Source: Candidatus Sulfotelmatobacter sp. (GTDB lineage Bacteria > Acidobacteriota > Terriglobia > Terriglobales > Acidobacteriaceae). From it: a DNA stretch of 16,125 nt. The notes under the pieces were generated by a model that made no database searches, was not told the origin of the DNA, and was given only the letters and a program-made list of their open reading frames with translations. Location: contig JASHRE010000892.1 of the NCBI GenBank assembly GCA_030037515.1, forward strand, positions 1-16,125, read 5' to 3'. Position 1 is the stretch's first letter, and each line of letters begins with the position of its first letter. This document shows positions 6,773 through 13,445 of this stretch, in pieces. Position numbers and translations under genes: made by a program.

Positions 6773-7329
6773 TTCACCCTCGTGACCGGCGAAGCGCTGT
6801 GGCCTGCGCATTGCATCACACCTAAATACGCCCTCCACGGCCCCACCATTTCGCGATACTGATAGGCCATCACCCGCGAGATCTGGTGCAGATGCGTCAG
6901 GTCGTGCGCCGCCCAGGTTGCCAGCAGTTCCGATAAAGTCACAGCTCCGAGAGCGGGATGCCGCCCGTGCTTGGTGAAGTCCTCAGACCGCAGGTTGAGC
7001 CCACGGAGTTGATTGAGGTTTGCCGCCCGCAGATTCGCGAATTCGTCGAGCAATTGCGCGAGAGTCTTGCCTTCGCTCGCGCGTTCCTGCGCCCAGCGAT
7101 CAAACGGATCGAACGCCCGGCTCTCGCCTGACTCCAGAATTCTGTACACGCGTGGTATCCAGTCGGTGCGCTCGCCATGGATCAGGTGCCCAACGACGTC
7201 GAATGCGCTCCAGGATTTTTCGCCCTCGTTGTGCAGCGTCCATTGTTCCGGCAGATCGCGCAGGAGCGCGTTGAGCGCAGCGGGCGTACGTGCGAGAAGC
7301 GCGACAGTGTGCTGTAGATTGTGCTCCAT
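6769..7329 (-). CDS. DinB family metal-dependent protein
   Basis: This 186-residue protein has the DinB/YfiT four-helix architecture. The expected metal-binding histidines are visible as His48 in 'DVVGHLIHGE' (with His51 nearby), and His142 and His146 in 'AAHDLTHLHQI'. Family members include putative thiol-dependent transferases such as bacillithiol S-transferases and many uncharacterised proteins. The substrate here is unknown. I chose the ATG at 7329 (MEHNLQHT) because homologues begin with this helix. An upstream in-frame extension to 7386 would add 19 unrelated residues. A GAGG next to the ATG is too close to be a good Shine-Dalgarno. The gene is convergent with the histone-like gene and shares its terminator. 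Confidence 0.88.
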   Translation of the reverse strand: MEHNLQHTVALLARTPAALNALLRDLPEQWTLHNEGEKSWSAFDVVGHLIHGERTDWIPRVYRILESGESRAFDPFDRWAQERASEGKTLAQLLDEFANLRAANLNQLRGLNLRSEDFTKHGRHPALGAVTLSELLATWAAHDLTHLHQISRVMAYQYREMVGPWRAYLGVMQCAGHSASPVTRVK

Positions 7330-7881
7330 CCTCGACCTAGATGCGGGTAGGACGAAAATCGACGCTGTTTTTGTGACACCCCCCAAAACGGTTGCACCGG
7401 CGAACCAGTTTCAGACACGGGCCTTTGAAGAGTTCCGGTGCATGAGCCCGCACAGTGGCATTCGACACTCAATCGAATCACGGCATCGTTGTCAGGCCGA
7501 AGTTCGATTGGGTAATGCTGTTCCGCGAGTTTGTCGGCCAAAGGCCCAAGCGCGCTATCTCCGCTTGCGAAATGGTTGATTCGATTTTCGAAGGTCTCGG
7601 TCGAGCCCAAACTTCGCCCGATCCATTGGGCTTGGCGTGGTTCGCGATTTTCATCTCGCGCGGGATGCTGGAGCCGTTCAAGCTGGAGTCTGGGATATGG
7701 CTCTGAGTCGGCGTTCGCGATCGTGATTTCGCGTCGGTAGCCGCGGTTGCGTCACTAGACGGCCAAGAAGAAGAATAATCGACCAACGGCGTGGCGACCA
7801 TCCCGAATATCGATGATGAAATCCGGAAACGTCGCCTCGCGGCGACCGGCCACATCTCACCTCGTTTCAGCTCAGTCCAAT
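7330..7881. other. Long gene-poor stretch
   Basis: No frame here has a ribosome binding site together with recognisable family features. One plus-strand scrap at about 7791-7860 (ATIPNIDDEIRKRRLAATGH) loosely resembles the start of FitA-like ribbon-helix-helix antitoxins. It has no partner and no Shine-Dalgarno. A minus-strand segment at about 7450-7570 (PLADKLAEQHYPIELRPDND) reads like protein but soon degenerates. Decayed genes are likely. Confidence 0.4.
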
Positions 7882-8103
7882 CTATTTCCTTCCGGTCACG
7901 GCGTGCAGGCAGCGGCCATAGAGTTCGAGCAGGCGCTCGGCATACTCTTCCGGCTTGGCGGCGGAGCCAGCGCCTTGAAATCCCACGCCTGACGAGGTGG
8001 TTCGTCCGTAGCCAGTGGTCATAGCCACGAACTTCATCAGATCGAGGGCAATGTCTTCATTACGGCGGGCAGCGCCCGAGCCGATGGCCGGACCGTCTTC
8101 CAT
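7882..8103 (-). CDS. Small conserved hypothetical protein
   Basis: This 73-residue soluble protein contains 'IALDLMKFVAMTTGYGR', a Gly/Ser-rich middle (TTSSGVGFQGAGSAAK) and a C-terminal helix 'PEEYAERLLELYGRCLHAV'. I recall small proteins of this form from Acidobacteria, with no function assigned. The ATG at 8103 is preferred over further-upstream starts (8163, 8160, 8280). It is preceded by AGGAGAAGGA, the only good Shine-Dalgarno, and the upstream codons read like non-coding or pseudogene sequence. It lies in an otherwise decayed area, and its leader directly abuts the pseudogene fragment at 8287-8410. Confidence 0.7.
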   Translation of the reverse strand: MEDGPAIGSGAARRNEDIALDLMKFVAMTTGYGRTTSSGVGFQGAGSAAKPEEYAERLLELYGRCLHAVTGRK

Positions 8104-8286
8104 GATTCCTTCTCCTCTGCCAGAAACTAGGGGTATCTGTTCGTCTTCGAAGTCTTCCATCATTAAGCAAACGACTCCGCTATGGCGATGATAACAGAGG
8201 AAAGCCGACCGCAGACCTCGGCCATAGATGGCGATGTCATCGATGCCGACGTTAGCCGCATGGTTTAAGTCGCCTTCCATCCCACT

Positions 8287-8410
8287 GCGGAGACTAAAGC
8301 AGATTTGGTGCCCCTCCGCGGTGAGTCGCTAGGAACGAGAGTGGGGCAACTTCTCGACCAGATCCTTGGCCCGTAATTTGGAGAGGTCGTAAGCTACAAG
8401 TGCCGGCGGT
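8287..8410 (-). pseudogene. C-terminal fragment of a winged-helix-like hypothetical protein, with in-frame stop
   Basis: One minus-strand frame reads 'ALVAYDLSKLRAKDLVEKLPHSRS', then a TAG stop, then 'RLTAEGHQICFSL'. Intact relatives that I recall from soil bacteria read through as ...YDLxKLRAKxLVxKxxxSRRYRLTxxGYxxC.... The TAG therefore stands where a Tyr codon (TAC or TAT) is expected. Nothing recognisable remains on either side, so only about 40 codons survive. The family has no function I can name; the YDLxKLRxKxLV segment looks like a winged-helix-type fold. Identification rests on memory of the motif. Confidence 0.5.
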
Positions 8411-8489
8411 TGTCTTTCTTTTTGCCAATGGCGATGAGGATGCGAGCCGGTTCCCGGGCTTTGAGAATGGCCACGACTTGGTTCCTCTT

Positions 8490-8505
8490 ATGTACATCTG
8501 TACAT
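8490..8505. promoter_or_regulatory. 16-bp palindrome matching the BlaI/MecI/CopY operator core
   Basis: ATGTACATCTGTACAT is a perfect inverted repeat (7-bp arms, TC spacer). It contains TACATCTGTA, an exact match to the TACA-N2-TGTA consensus of BlaI/MecI/CopY repressors. No intact gene follows on either strand for several hundred bases, so if it is an operator it is an orphan. Confidence 0.4.
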
Positions 8506-8775
8506 CAATTCCGGCCGTGCTTACGCCATACGCCTCCTCCTGGCGGGAGCGGAGAGCGTGCTAGAGCTTCCATCAAGCAGGATCTCGGGCTACCGCCGCT
8601 TCCTAATACAGCGCCTTATATCCAGAACCCTGAAGGGCGGCGCTTTACGGCGCGATAGCGGGTAAAGGTCGAGAGCATCGTGGCAGCCGTGTGACCCATC
8701 CCAACCAGCTCACCACAGGTGGCACCAGAGACAAGGAGAAAATCAATTCCTCCGTGACTCCGTGGTGACGGGCGG
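8506..8775. other. Gene-free stretch with possible remnants
   Basis: No intact gene is seen. The minus strand at about 8628-8742 reads 'CGELVGMGHTAATMLSTFTRYRA' and then stops. This weakly recalls the C-terminal Gly-His region of tyrosine recombinases. At about 8730-8770 the minus strand reads CACCACGGAGTCACGGAGG, like an ACGGAG-rich intergenic repeat I recall from several soil phyla. Both are low-confidence readings. Confidence 0.3.
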
Positions 8776-9171
8776 TCATTCGCTCACCCTCTCGAACTTC
8801 GCGTTGGCCACGCCCAGATCCGCCAGCGCTTCTTGCAGACTGCGCACCACCTGCAGCTTGCCTTCGGAGTGATTACCGACGAGCTCATACATGCGGGCCA
8901 TTCCGAAAAGATAGTCAGTGGGCGCGATGAGATAGCGCGGAATCCCTATAGGATAGGGAGACCCCTGAAGAGCAACGGAACGCAGGGTCGGGCTGGTGAC
9001 ATTGAAATTTTCAATCGCCAAGCCGTCGCTGATGCCGGCGAGAGGCTGCAATCTCTCGGCTTGTGCGTGGATTTCGGTGTTGAGACGCAAGAATTCCTCG
9101 CCTTCCAAATCGCCTTTCAGCACGAGTCGAAGAATCTTGTGTTCGGAATCAAATTCGAAGTGGTGCGGCAT
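8776..9171 (-). CDS. STAS/SpoIIAA-like conserved hypothetical protein
   Basis: This 131-residue soluble protein begins MPHHFEFDSEHKILRLVLKG and continues with alternating strands and helices. These include 'IPRYLIAPTDYLFGMARMYELV' and the end 'VVRSLQEALADLGV'. The arrangement resembles SpoIIAA/STAS-like single-domain proteins common in Acidobacteria, where the biochemical role is unknown. An upstream in-frame start (9258) is possible, but MPHHFEF is where I expect homologues to begin. Directly before this ATG lies an inverted repeat CGTTCGT / ACGAACG whose loop carries GTGGGG, the only Shine-Dalgarno-like bases. Translation may therefore depend on that hairpin. No neighbour suggests a partner. 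Confidence 0.75.
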   Translation of the reverse strand: MPHHFEFDSEHKILRLVLKGDLEGEEFLRLNTEIHAQAERLQPLAGISDGLAIENFNVTSPTLRSVALQGSPYPIGIPRYLIAPTDYLFGMARMYELVGNHSEGKLQVVRSLQEALADLGVANAKFERVSE

Positions 9172-9174
9172 CCG

Positions 9175-9194
9175 CGTTCGTCCCCACACGAACG
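9175..9194 (-). promoter_or_regulatory. Hairpin next to the start codon with the purine-rich bases in its loop
   Basis: The 7-bp perfect arms CGTTCGT and ACGAACG flank a six-base loop, GTGGGG on the minus strand, ending three bases before the ATG of the STAS-like gene. It could present or hide the ribosome binding site. It could equally be a protein-binding palindrome. Confidence 0.4.
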
Positions 9195-9371
9195 ACTTAT
9201 CACGATGGCTGACCCGGCCCGTGAGATTAAACGATATTAATCCGGAACGAGACCGCACGCTAGCTCTCCAGCAGCCATGACCAGCGGTTAATTTGCTGGA
9301 AGCTATTTACGAGTTGCGGAATTAGCGGCCGGGGCGCAATAACGATTTGGCCTCGGAAAATTTGGCCCGTG

Positions 9372-9842
9372 TCATCGCCAGTCAACGAGCAACCGACTCA
9401 AGACTTCTGCCGCTTGTTGCAGTTTGGCGAACTCTTTCATTGGCAATCGATGCAGCTGTCCTGCCAGCGAGGCCATGCGCCTCTGTCGTGCCGCTTGCAA
9501 TAGCCGCTCGCCTTTCGCGCTGGCCCGAATCTGCATGCGGCGGGCATCGTCGGCGTCAAGCGCAATTTCGATCAAACGGCCGCGTGCCAGGCCGGCCACG
9601 ATCCGGCTCATGGTTGGGGCTTTCACCTGTTCGGTGGCGGCGAGTTCGCCGAGAGTTTTCGGCCCTCCGAACACCAATACCGACAGGGCGGAAAGCCGGG
9701 CCGGTCCCTCGCCGCTGCAGGCGTCTTGCTTGCGCAAGCGGCGCAGCAGATGAATGGTTGCGGAGTGCAGGTGATCGGCGAGCGCAAGGACCTCTGGACT
9801 TAGCTTTTCCCGAGGGCTCGGTTTCAGGCTTGACTTCGTCAT
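9372..9842 (-). CDS. MarR family transcriptional regulator
   Basis: This 156-residue winged-helix regulator has a helical dimerisation N-terminus (PEVLALADHLHSATIHLLRRLR). 'KTLGELAATEQVKAPTMSRIVAGLARGRLIE' forms the helix-turn-helix, and 'DADDARRMQIRAS' is the wing with the usual D-x-R-R pattern. A C-terminal dimerisation helix completes it. A GTG start at 9875 would add 11 residues but would place the palindromic operator inside the coding region, so the ATG at 9842 is preferred. The gene is divergent from a VOC-family gene with about 50 bases between start codons. The operator lies eight bases upstream of this ATG, suggesting repression of both genes and release by a ligand. The ligand is unknown. 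Confidence 0.92.
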   Translation of the reverse strand: MTKSSLKPSPREKLSPEVLALADHLHSATIHLLRRLRKQDACSGEGPARLSALSVLVFGGPKTLGELAATEQVKAPTMSRIVAGLARGRLIEIALDADDARRMQIRASAKGERLLQAARQRRMASLAGQLHRLPMKEFAKLQQAAEVLSRLLVDWR

Positions 9843-9849
9843 CGAAGTA

Positions 9850-9868
9850 TAGTTAGCTATGCTAACTA
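9850..9868. promoter_or_regulatory. Palindromic MarR-type operator
   Basis: TAGTTAGCTATGCTAACTA is a perfect inverted repeat with 8-bp arms and a TAT spacer. It lies in the divergent intergenic region between the marR-like gene and the VOC gene. Its size and position fit an autoregulatory MarR-family site. Confidence 0.8.
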
Positions 9869-9893
9869 ATTTCACCGGACGAGGTCAATAACG

Positions 9894-10289
9894 ATGAGTA
9901 GCGTTACGGTAGGGGTGGGCATCTCGCGGCTCGGGCAGATACAGATTCGCGCGCACGATGTGGAGCGCGCCGCGGCATTCTACGAAAACGTTCTCGGACT
10001 GAAGTTGCTGTTCAAAGCTCCGCCGGGGCTGGCGTTTTTCGATTGCGGCGGTGTCCGCCTGATGCTCGATCATCCGGCCAAACCGGAGTTCGACCATGAC
10101 GCCTCGATTCTGTATTTCTCGGTTCCAGACATTCAGGGGGCGTACGGCAAACTAAAAGCGGAAAATGTGAGATTTGAAGACGATCCGCACATGATTGCAC
10201 GCATGCCTGATCATGATCTGTGGATGACTTTCTTTCGCGACAGCGAAGGCAATCTGCTGGCGCTGATGAGCGAAGTGAAACGGGCCTGA
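9894..10289 (+). CDS. VOC superfamily protein (glyoxalase / dioxygenase-like)
   Basis: This 131-residue single-domain vicinal-oxygen-chelate protein has two beta-alpha-beta-beta-beta modules. The first is 'IQIRAHDVERAAAFYENVLGLKLLF' to 'GVRLMLDHP'. The second is 'ILYFSVPDIQGAYGKLKAENVRFEDDP' to 'MTFFRDSEGNLLALMSEV'. The final D-x-x-G-N-L signature is typical. Such proteins act as lyases, dioxygenases or thiol-dependent resistance enzymes; the specific reaction cannot be read from the sequence. The first expected metal ligand position is not a His (Q-I-Q-I instead of x-H-I). A GACGAGG Shine-Dalgarno lies 10 bases or so before the ATG. It is divergent from the MarR gene and probably its main target. 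Confidence 0.9.
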   Translation: MSSVTVGVGISRLGQIQIRAHDVERAAAFYENVLGLKLLFKAPPGLAFFDCGGVRLMLDHPAKPEFDHDASILYFSVPDIQGAYGKLKAENVRFEDDPHMIARMPDHDLWMTFFRDSEGNLLALMSEVKRA

Positions 10290-10317
10290 CTCTCTCCGAG
10301 TGCCACACGCCCAAACG

Positions 10318-10409
10318 TTGTCATCCTGAAGCAAAGACCTATGCAGTTCGGCCGACTCGAGCACTTTGCACAGGTTTTTCGGCGCAAACGCCGCGCCTCA
10401 GGGTGACAA
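10318..10409. repeat. Intergenic palindromic repeat (TGTCATCCTGA family)
   Basis: The outer arms TTGTCATCCTGA (10318-10329) and TCAGGGTGACAA (10398-10409) are inverted repeats matching at 11 of 12 positions, enclosing 68 bases. This end sequence is one I recall as a highly repeated, non-coding intergenic element in Acidobacteria and other soil bacteria. It follows the VOC gene by about 30 bases. Transposase-dependent or REP-like origin cannot be decided here. Confidence 0.6.
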
Positions 10410-10467
10410 TCGAGCAACAATTGCGTTGAAAACCGGTACGTTATGGACGGGAAAGGCTATCGACACA

Positions 10468-10850
10468 ATGCACGGCTTCGCTCGCCCGTGGCTGGCACTG
10501 ACGGTAGGTTTCGCGGTTAGACATTGTCGATGAGGCCGCAACGGGATTCCTCAATGTCTACGACCCAACCGTGACCATGCTGCGGCAACGTTGGGGATGG
10601 TTTCCCATGCCAACGCTCTGTTTCGCGCTAACGCCATTTGCCGCCCACGGCGCGCGCTGGATGCGACTGCTGGCCTGGATCGTGGCGGTGATTCAATTCT
10701 CTCTAAGCCATGGGACGCACGATCGGCACGATACTCGGACACACCGTCGCCAGCGTAACCTTCCCGCGGCCCGCGCCGGGATTCTATTCGTCTCCATTTC
10801 TTTTCATTGGATCGGGCTGGCCGATGATCCGTCTGTGGCGGACCGGTGCG
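10468..10850 (+). pseudogene. Multiply frameshifted membrane protein, HXXEE-like
   Basis: Three plus-strand frames in succession read as one membrane protein. Frame one from the ATG at 10468 gives 'MHGFARPWLALTVGFAV'. After a shift near 10520-10526 comes 'IVDEAATGFLNVYDPTVT' and 'MLRQRWGWFPMPT', then (apparently after an internal loss) 'HGARWMRLLAWIVAVIQF'. After a second shift near 10700 comes 'GRTIGTILGHTVASVTF' and 'APGFYSSPFLFI'. The order fits HXXEE-type small membrane proteins: a conserved His-x-x-(D/E)-E motif near the first helix and a late 'GHTxG...PGxYSxP' segment. The His would sit at the first frameshift (HIVDE). Family assignment is from memory. At least two indels and a missing helix mean it is not functional. 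Confidence 0.6.
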
Positions 10851-11639
10851 AAGCGTCCACAACCTACGCCGGCTTCAATCGCGGCATTAAGGACAATGAC
10901 CGGCCCAGGGCAAGAAGGAAACACGCAGCAGAGGACACGCGGATCTCCTTCGCGCAGCGTCGTACCCTTCGCACCAAGGAAGGCCACAGCAAGAATTCGC
11001 TGGCTTGTTTCCTAAAGCGCGGCATCATGTCTCGCCGCTTGGGTTCGCCAACGCTGCCGCCCAGATATGCTTGGCCGGGCAATCTTGCGCTGAACTTCTT
11101 CCCCTCACGGTCAGTCGCAGGCGGTGGTCCGCCAACTGCACTTTCAGGAGAGAACAGTGAACCGCTCATTCCGTCAGCGAGGCTCTGTGGCGCGTGTCGA
11201 AGGCGGCTTGATTCTCCTGGTGCATTTTCCAGCAATACCTCGAAGCCACCCTCGATCCGGCCGGTTCCGCAACGTCACTTCGAGTTATTCCACACCCAGA
11301 GGAAAAGTAACCTCTTCGATTGACGGGAAGTCTATGGGTCGTCGACCCTGGCTTCCGGTGAAGGGTCTCTCGGAGTTGGAAGTCTGTCTTCGGACAGCCA
11401 TCAAGTACCGGCCGCCTACAGAGGAGACAGGCTTACGGTTTCGAAATAGGATAAGCTCGGGGGGAGCCTACCAACCGCCGTCAGGCTCCGTGACGCCGAT
11501 TCTTTTGCGGTCCTCGGTCGAGACAGCCCGGCTCGGGTAAAGCCTGTAGTGCCATTCTGTGCCGTCGCATGCAGAATGACTTGTCAGTCTATTCGCTGTA
11601 GATCACCTCGAAAACTTTGGGCACGGATTCTCGGAGTTC
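10851..11639. other. About 790 bases with no recognisable gene
   Basis: Long open frames exist on both strands but lack ribosome binding sites, family motifs and sensible amino-acid composition. Small structures seen are the near-perfect palindrome GGGTCG-T-CGACCC (11337-11349) and a UUCG-type hairpin CTGTC-TTCG-GACAG (11384-11397). The right part may hold the leader of the histidine kinase gene. I recognise no known riboswitch. Confidence 0.4.
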
Positions 11640-12902
11640 ATGGGTTCCTCTTTGCGCAAGTCAACAGAACACGCTTTGCCGGAGTCGCAGCTTCGGCGGG
11701 GCCAAAAGACGTTTTCCGATCTGCTGGAGCGCGCACCTTTCGGCATTTACGTGGTCGACTCCAATTTTCGAATTGCACAGATGAATGTGCGCTCCCAAAA
11801 TGGCGCGTTCAGGAATGTCCGTCCCATAATCGGACGCGACTTTTCCGAAGCAATGGGGATTCTCTGGTCGGAGCCGGTCGCCCAGGAAATCATTGCAGTG
11901 TTTCGTCAGACGCTTGAAACCGGCGAACCGTATTACTCCCGCGGCTTTACCAGTACGCGCCACGACGTTGCGGTAACCGAGTCGTACGAGTGGGAATTGC
12001 ATCGCATCACGCTTCCCGACGGGCAGAAGGGCGTCATCTGCTATTACTTCGATTCGACGCGCCTGCGCCAGGCGGAAGAGGCAACGCGGCAAAGCGAAGC
12101 GCGTTACCGCGAACTGGCGGAAAACCTCGATCGGGAAGTGCAGGCACGCACCATGGAACTTCAGCTGCGAAACGAGCAGGTGCTGCGGGCGGCAGAGGAT
12201 CTGCGCGAACTTTCCGGCCGCGTATTGCGCGTACAGGATGAGGAACGCCGCCGCATCGCCCGCGAGCTGCACGACAGCGCCGGCCAGATCCTCACCGCGC
12301 TCGGCTTAGAGTTGGGAAGCCTGGCCGAAGATATTCATAAAATTGCTCCCCAGCTGGAGGTCAGAATGGCGGCGGCGGAGGAACTGGTACAGCAGTTGCA
12401 CCGGGAAATCCGTACAACTTCATACTTACTGCATCCCCCGCTGCTCGACGAAGCCGGTTTGTCGTCTGCTCTGAGCTGGTATACCGAGGGGTTGAGCCAG
12501 CGCAGCGGCATTCAAATTCACCTCGACATCCCGGAGGACTTCGGCCGCCTGCCTCGCGATATGGAGCTGGTGATGTTCCGGCTGGTGCAGGAATCGATGA
12601 CGAACATTCATCGACACTCGGAAAGCGTAACCGCCGAGATCCGGATTGTGCGCGAGTCGGACACTGTCACCATTGAAGTGCAGGATCACGGGAAAGGCAT
12701 GTCGCAGGAAGAACTCAGGAAGATTCGCGAGGGCGGCTCCGGGATCGGGGTTGGAATTCGCGGCATGCGCGAGCGTTTACGTCAGTTTCGAGGCGATCTG
12801 AAAATTGAGTCGGATGAGTCGGGAACGCAGGTTCTGGTGCGTATTCCCGTTCCTCAAAATCTAGTCGCAGGATTCGCTCAGCCTCTGCGGCCCGCTATCT
12901 GA
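11640..12902 (+). CDS. Cytosolic PAS-domain sensor histidine kinase (HisKA_3 / NarL type)
   Basis: This 420-residue kinase has no transmembrane segment. A PAS domain spans about residues 22-140 ('LLERAPFGIYVVDSNFRIAQMN' to 'GVICYYFDSTRLRQAEE'). A coiled-coil linker covers about 140-200. HisKA_3 follows with phosphoacceptor His211 in 'EERRRIARELHDSAGQ'. The ATPase domain covers about 295-410, with the N-box Asn322 in 'QESMTNIHRHS', the G1 box 'DHGKGM' and the G2 box 'GSGIGVGIRGMRERL'. Such kinases usually phosphorylate a LuxR/NarL-type response regulator, but none is encoded nearby, so the partner must lie elsewhere. The ATG follows a GGAG four bases upstream. The PAS ligand is unknown; no Cys or His cluster suggests haem or FeS binding. 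Confidence 0.92.
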   Translation: MGSSLRKSTEHALPESQLRRGQKTFSDLLERAPFGIYVVDSNFRIAQMNVRSQNGAFRNVRPIIGRDFSEAMGILWSEPVAQEIIAVFRQTLETGEPYYSRGFTSTRHDVAVTESYEWELHRITLPDGQKGVICYYFDSTRLRQAEEATRQSEARYRELAENLDREVQARTMELQLRNEQVLRAAEDLRELSGRVLRVQDEERRRIARELHDSAGQILTALGLELGSLAEDIHKIAPQLEVRMAAAEELVQQLHREIRTTSYLLHPPLLDEAGLSSALSWYTEGLSQRSGIQIHLDIPEDFGRLPRDMELVMFRLVQESMTNIHRHSESVTAEIRIVRESDTVTIEVQDHGKGMSQEELRKIREGGSGIGVGIRGMRERLRQFRGDLKIESDESGTQVLVRIPVPQNLVAGFAQPLRPAI

Positions 12903-12975
12903 AACACGGGCGAAATCTCGTATTCTGTGCTTCCGGGACTGAGCTGCGCCAGCCGGCACGGGAGAATTTCAATGC

Positions 12976-13209
12976 TCACGACCCCGTTTTCCGCTGCTCT
13001 GGACTCTGCCTTGTTCCATTTCGGCTCTGACCCGCAATATCAGGCGCCATGGAATTCATGCCTTTGCGTGGAGTGGAAGGCGACTGTTCATCAAGCGCTC
13101 GCACCAGTTCCTCAGCCAATTCGAGAATGCGATCGCCGCGCGGTGCGCGCGACATCTCGTCGGCGATGACACGCCAAGCGCGTGGCGGCTGTTTGGATGA
13201 ACTCGACAC
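12976..13209 (-). CDS. Small conserved hypothetical protein (acidobacterial type)
   Basis: This protein of 77 residues has the helical core 'RAWRVIADEMSRAPRGDRILELAEELVRALDEQ'. It matches a pattern I recall from many short acidobacterial proteins: W-R-x-I-A-x-E ... L-x-E-L-x-x-A-x-D/E-E-Q. No function is known to me. The start is GTG at 13209 with GGAG about nine bases upstream. The C-terminal 30 residues are low complexity and may be poorly conserved. The gene is antisense to its neighbour histidine kinase and has a clear palindrome about 50 bases before the start, suggesting regulated expression. Confidence 0.6.
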   Translation of the reverse strand: MSSSSKQPPRAWRVIADEMSRAPRGDRILELAEELVRALDEQSPSTPRKGMNSMAPDIAGQSRNGTRQSPEQRKTGS

Positions 13210-13256
13210 GACTCACTCCGAGAAGCGAAAGCTATACGTGACACTGAAGGCACTGT

Positions 13257-13274
13257 ATGTACGGCAACGTACAT
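13257..13274. promoter_or_regulatory. Palindrome ATGTACG-GCAA-CGTACAT upstream of the small gene
   Basis: Perfect 7-bp arms with a four-base spacer lie about 50 bases upstream of the GTG start at 13209. On the minus strand the sequence continues through CACGTATAGC, where TATAGC may be a -10 box. An operator is a plausible reading; the regulator is unknown. Confidence 0.45.
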
Positions 13275-13445
13275 GAGCAAGCGCCAATCGACGCCAGCGC
13301 CCAGTTCGGAGCGATCTTACCGAGCAGCTCGAGAAACCGAGCAGTCCGGCTGCTCATAAGGCGTGGTTTCGCTCACGCGATATGGCGATGGAAATCACAC
13401 ACTGCGGCGCGGAATCAGGCAAGGCTGAAATGTGCCAGAAAGCGC

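Noticed and set aside
7791..7860. Possible FitA-like antitoxin start (ATIPNIDDEIRKRRLAATGH)
   Set aside because: There is no Shine-Dalgarno, no continuation of the fold and no toxin gene nearby. The resemblance is short enough to be chance.
8628..8742. Possible tyrosine recombinase C-terminus on the minus strand (GELVGMGHTAATMLSTFTRY)
   Set aside because: Only a loose Gly-His resemblance. The catalytic Arg-His-Arg-Tyr set is not visible, so an integrase call is not supported.
10571..11323. 250-codon plus-strand frame that could be called a gene
   Set aside because: Only its first 45 or so codons are protein-like, and they belong to a pseudogene that continues in other frames. The rest is low-quality, Arg-rich translation.
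11337..11397. Palindrome and UUCG hairpin before the kinase gene, considered as a riboswitch
   Set aside because: No conserved aptamer core of a known class could be recognised. The structures are short and could be chance.
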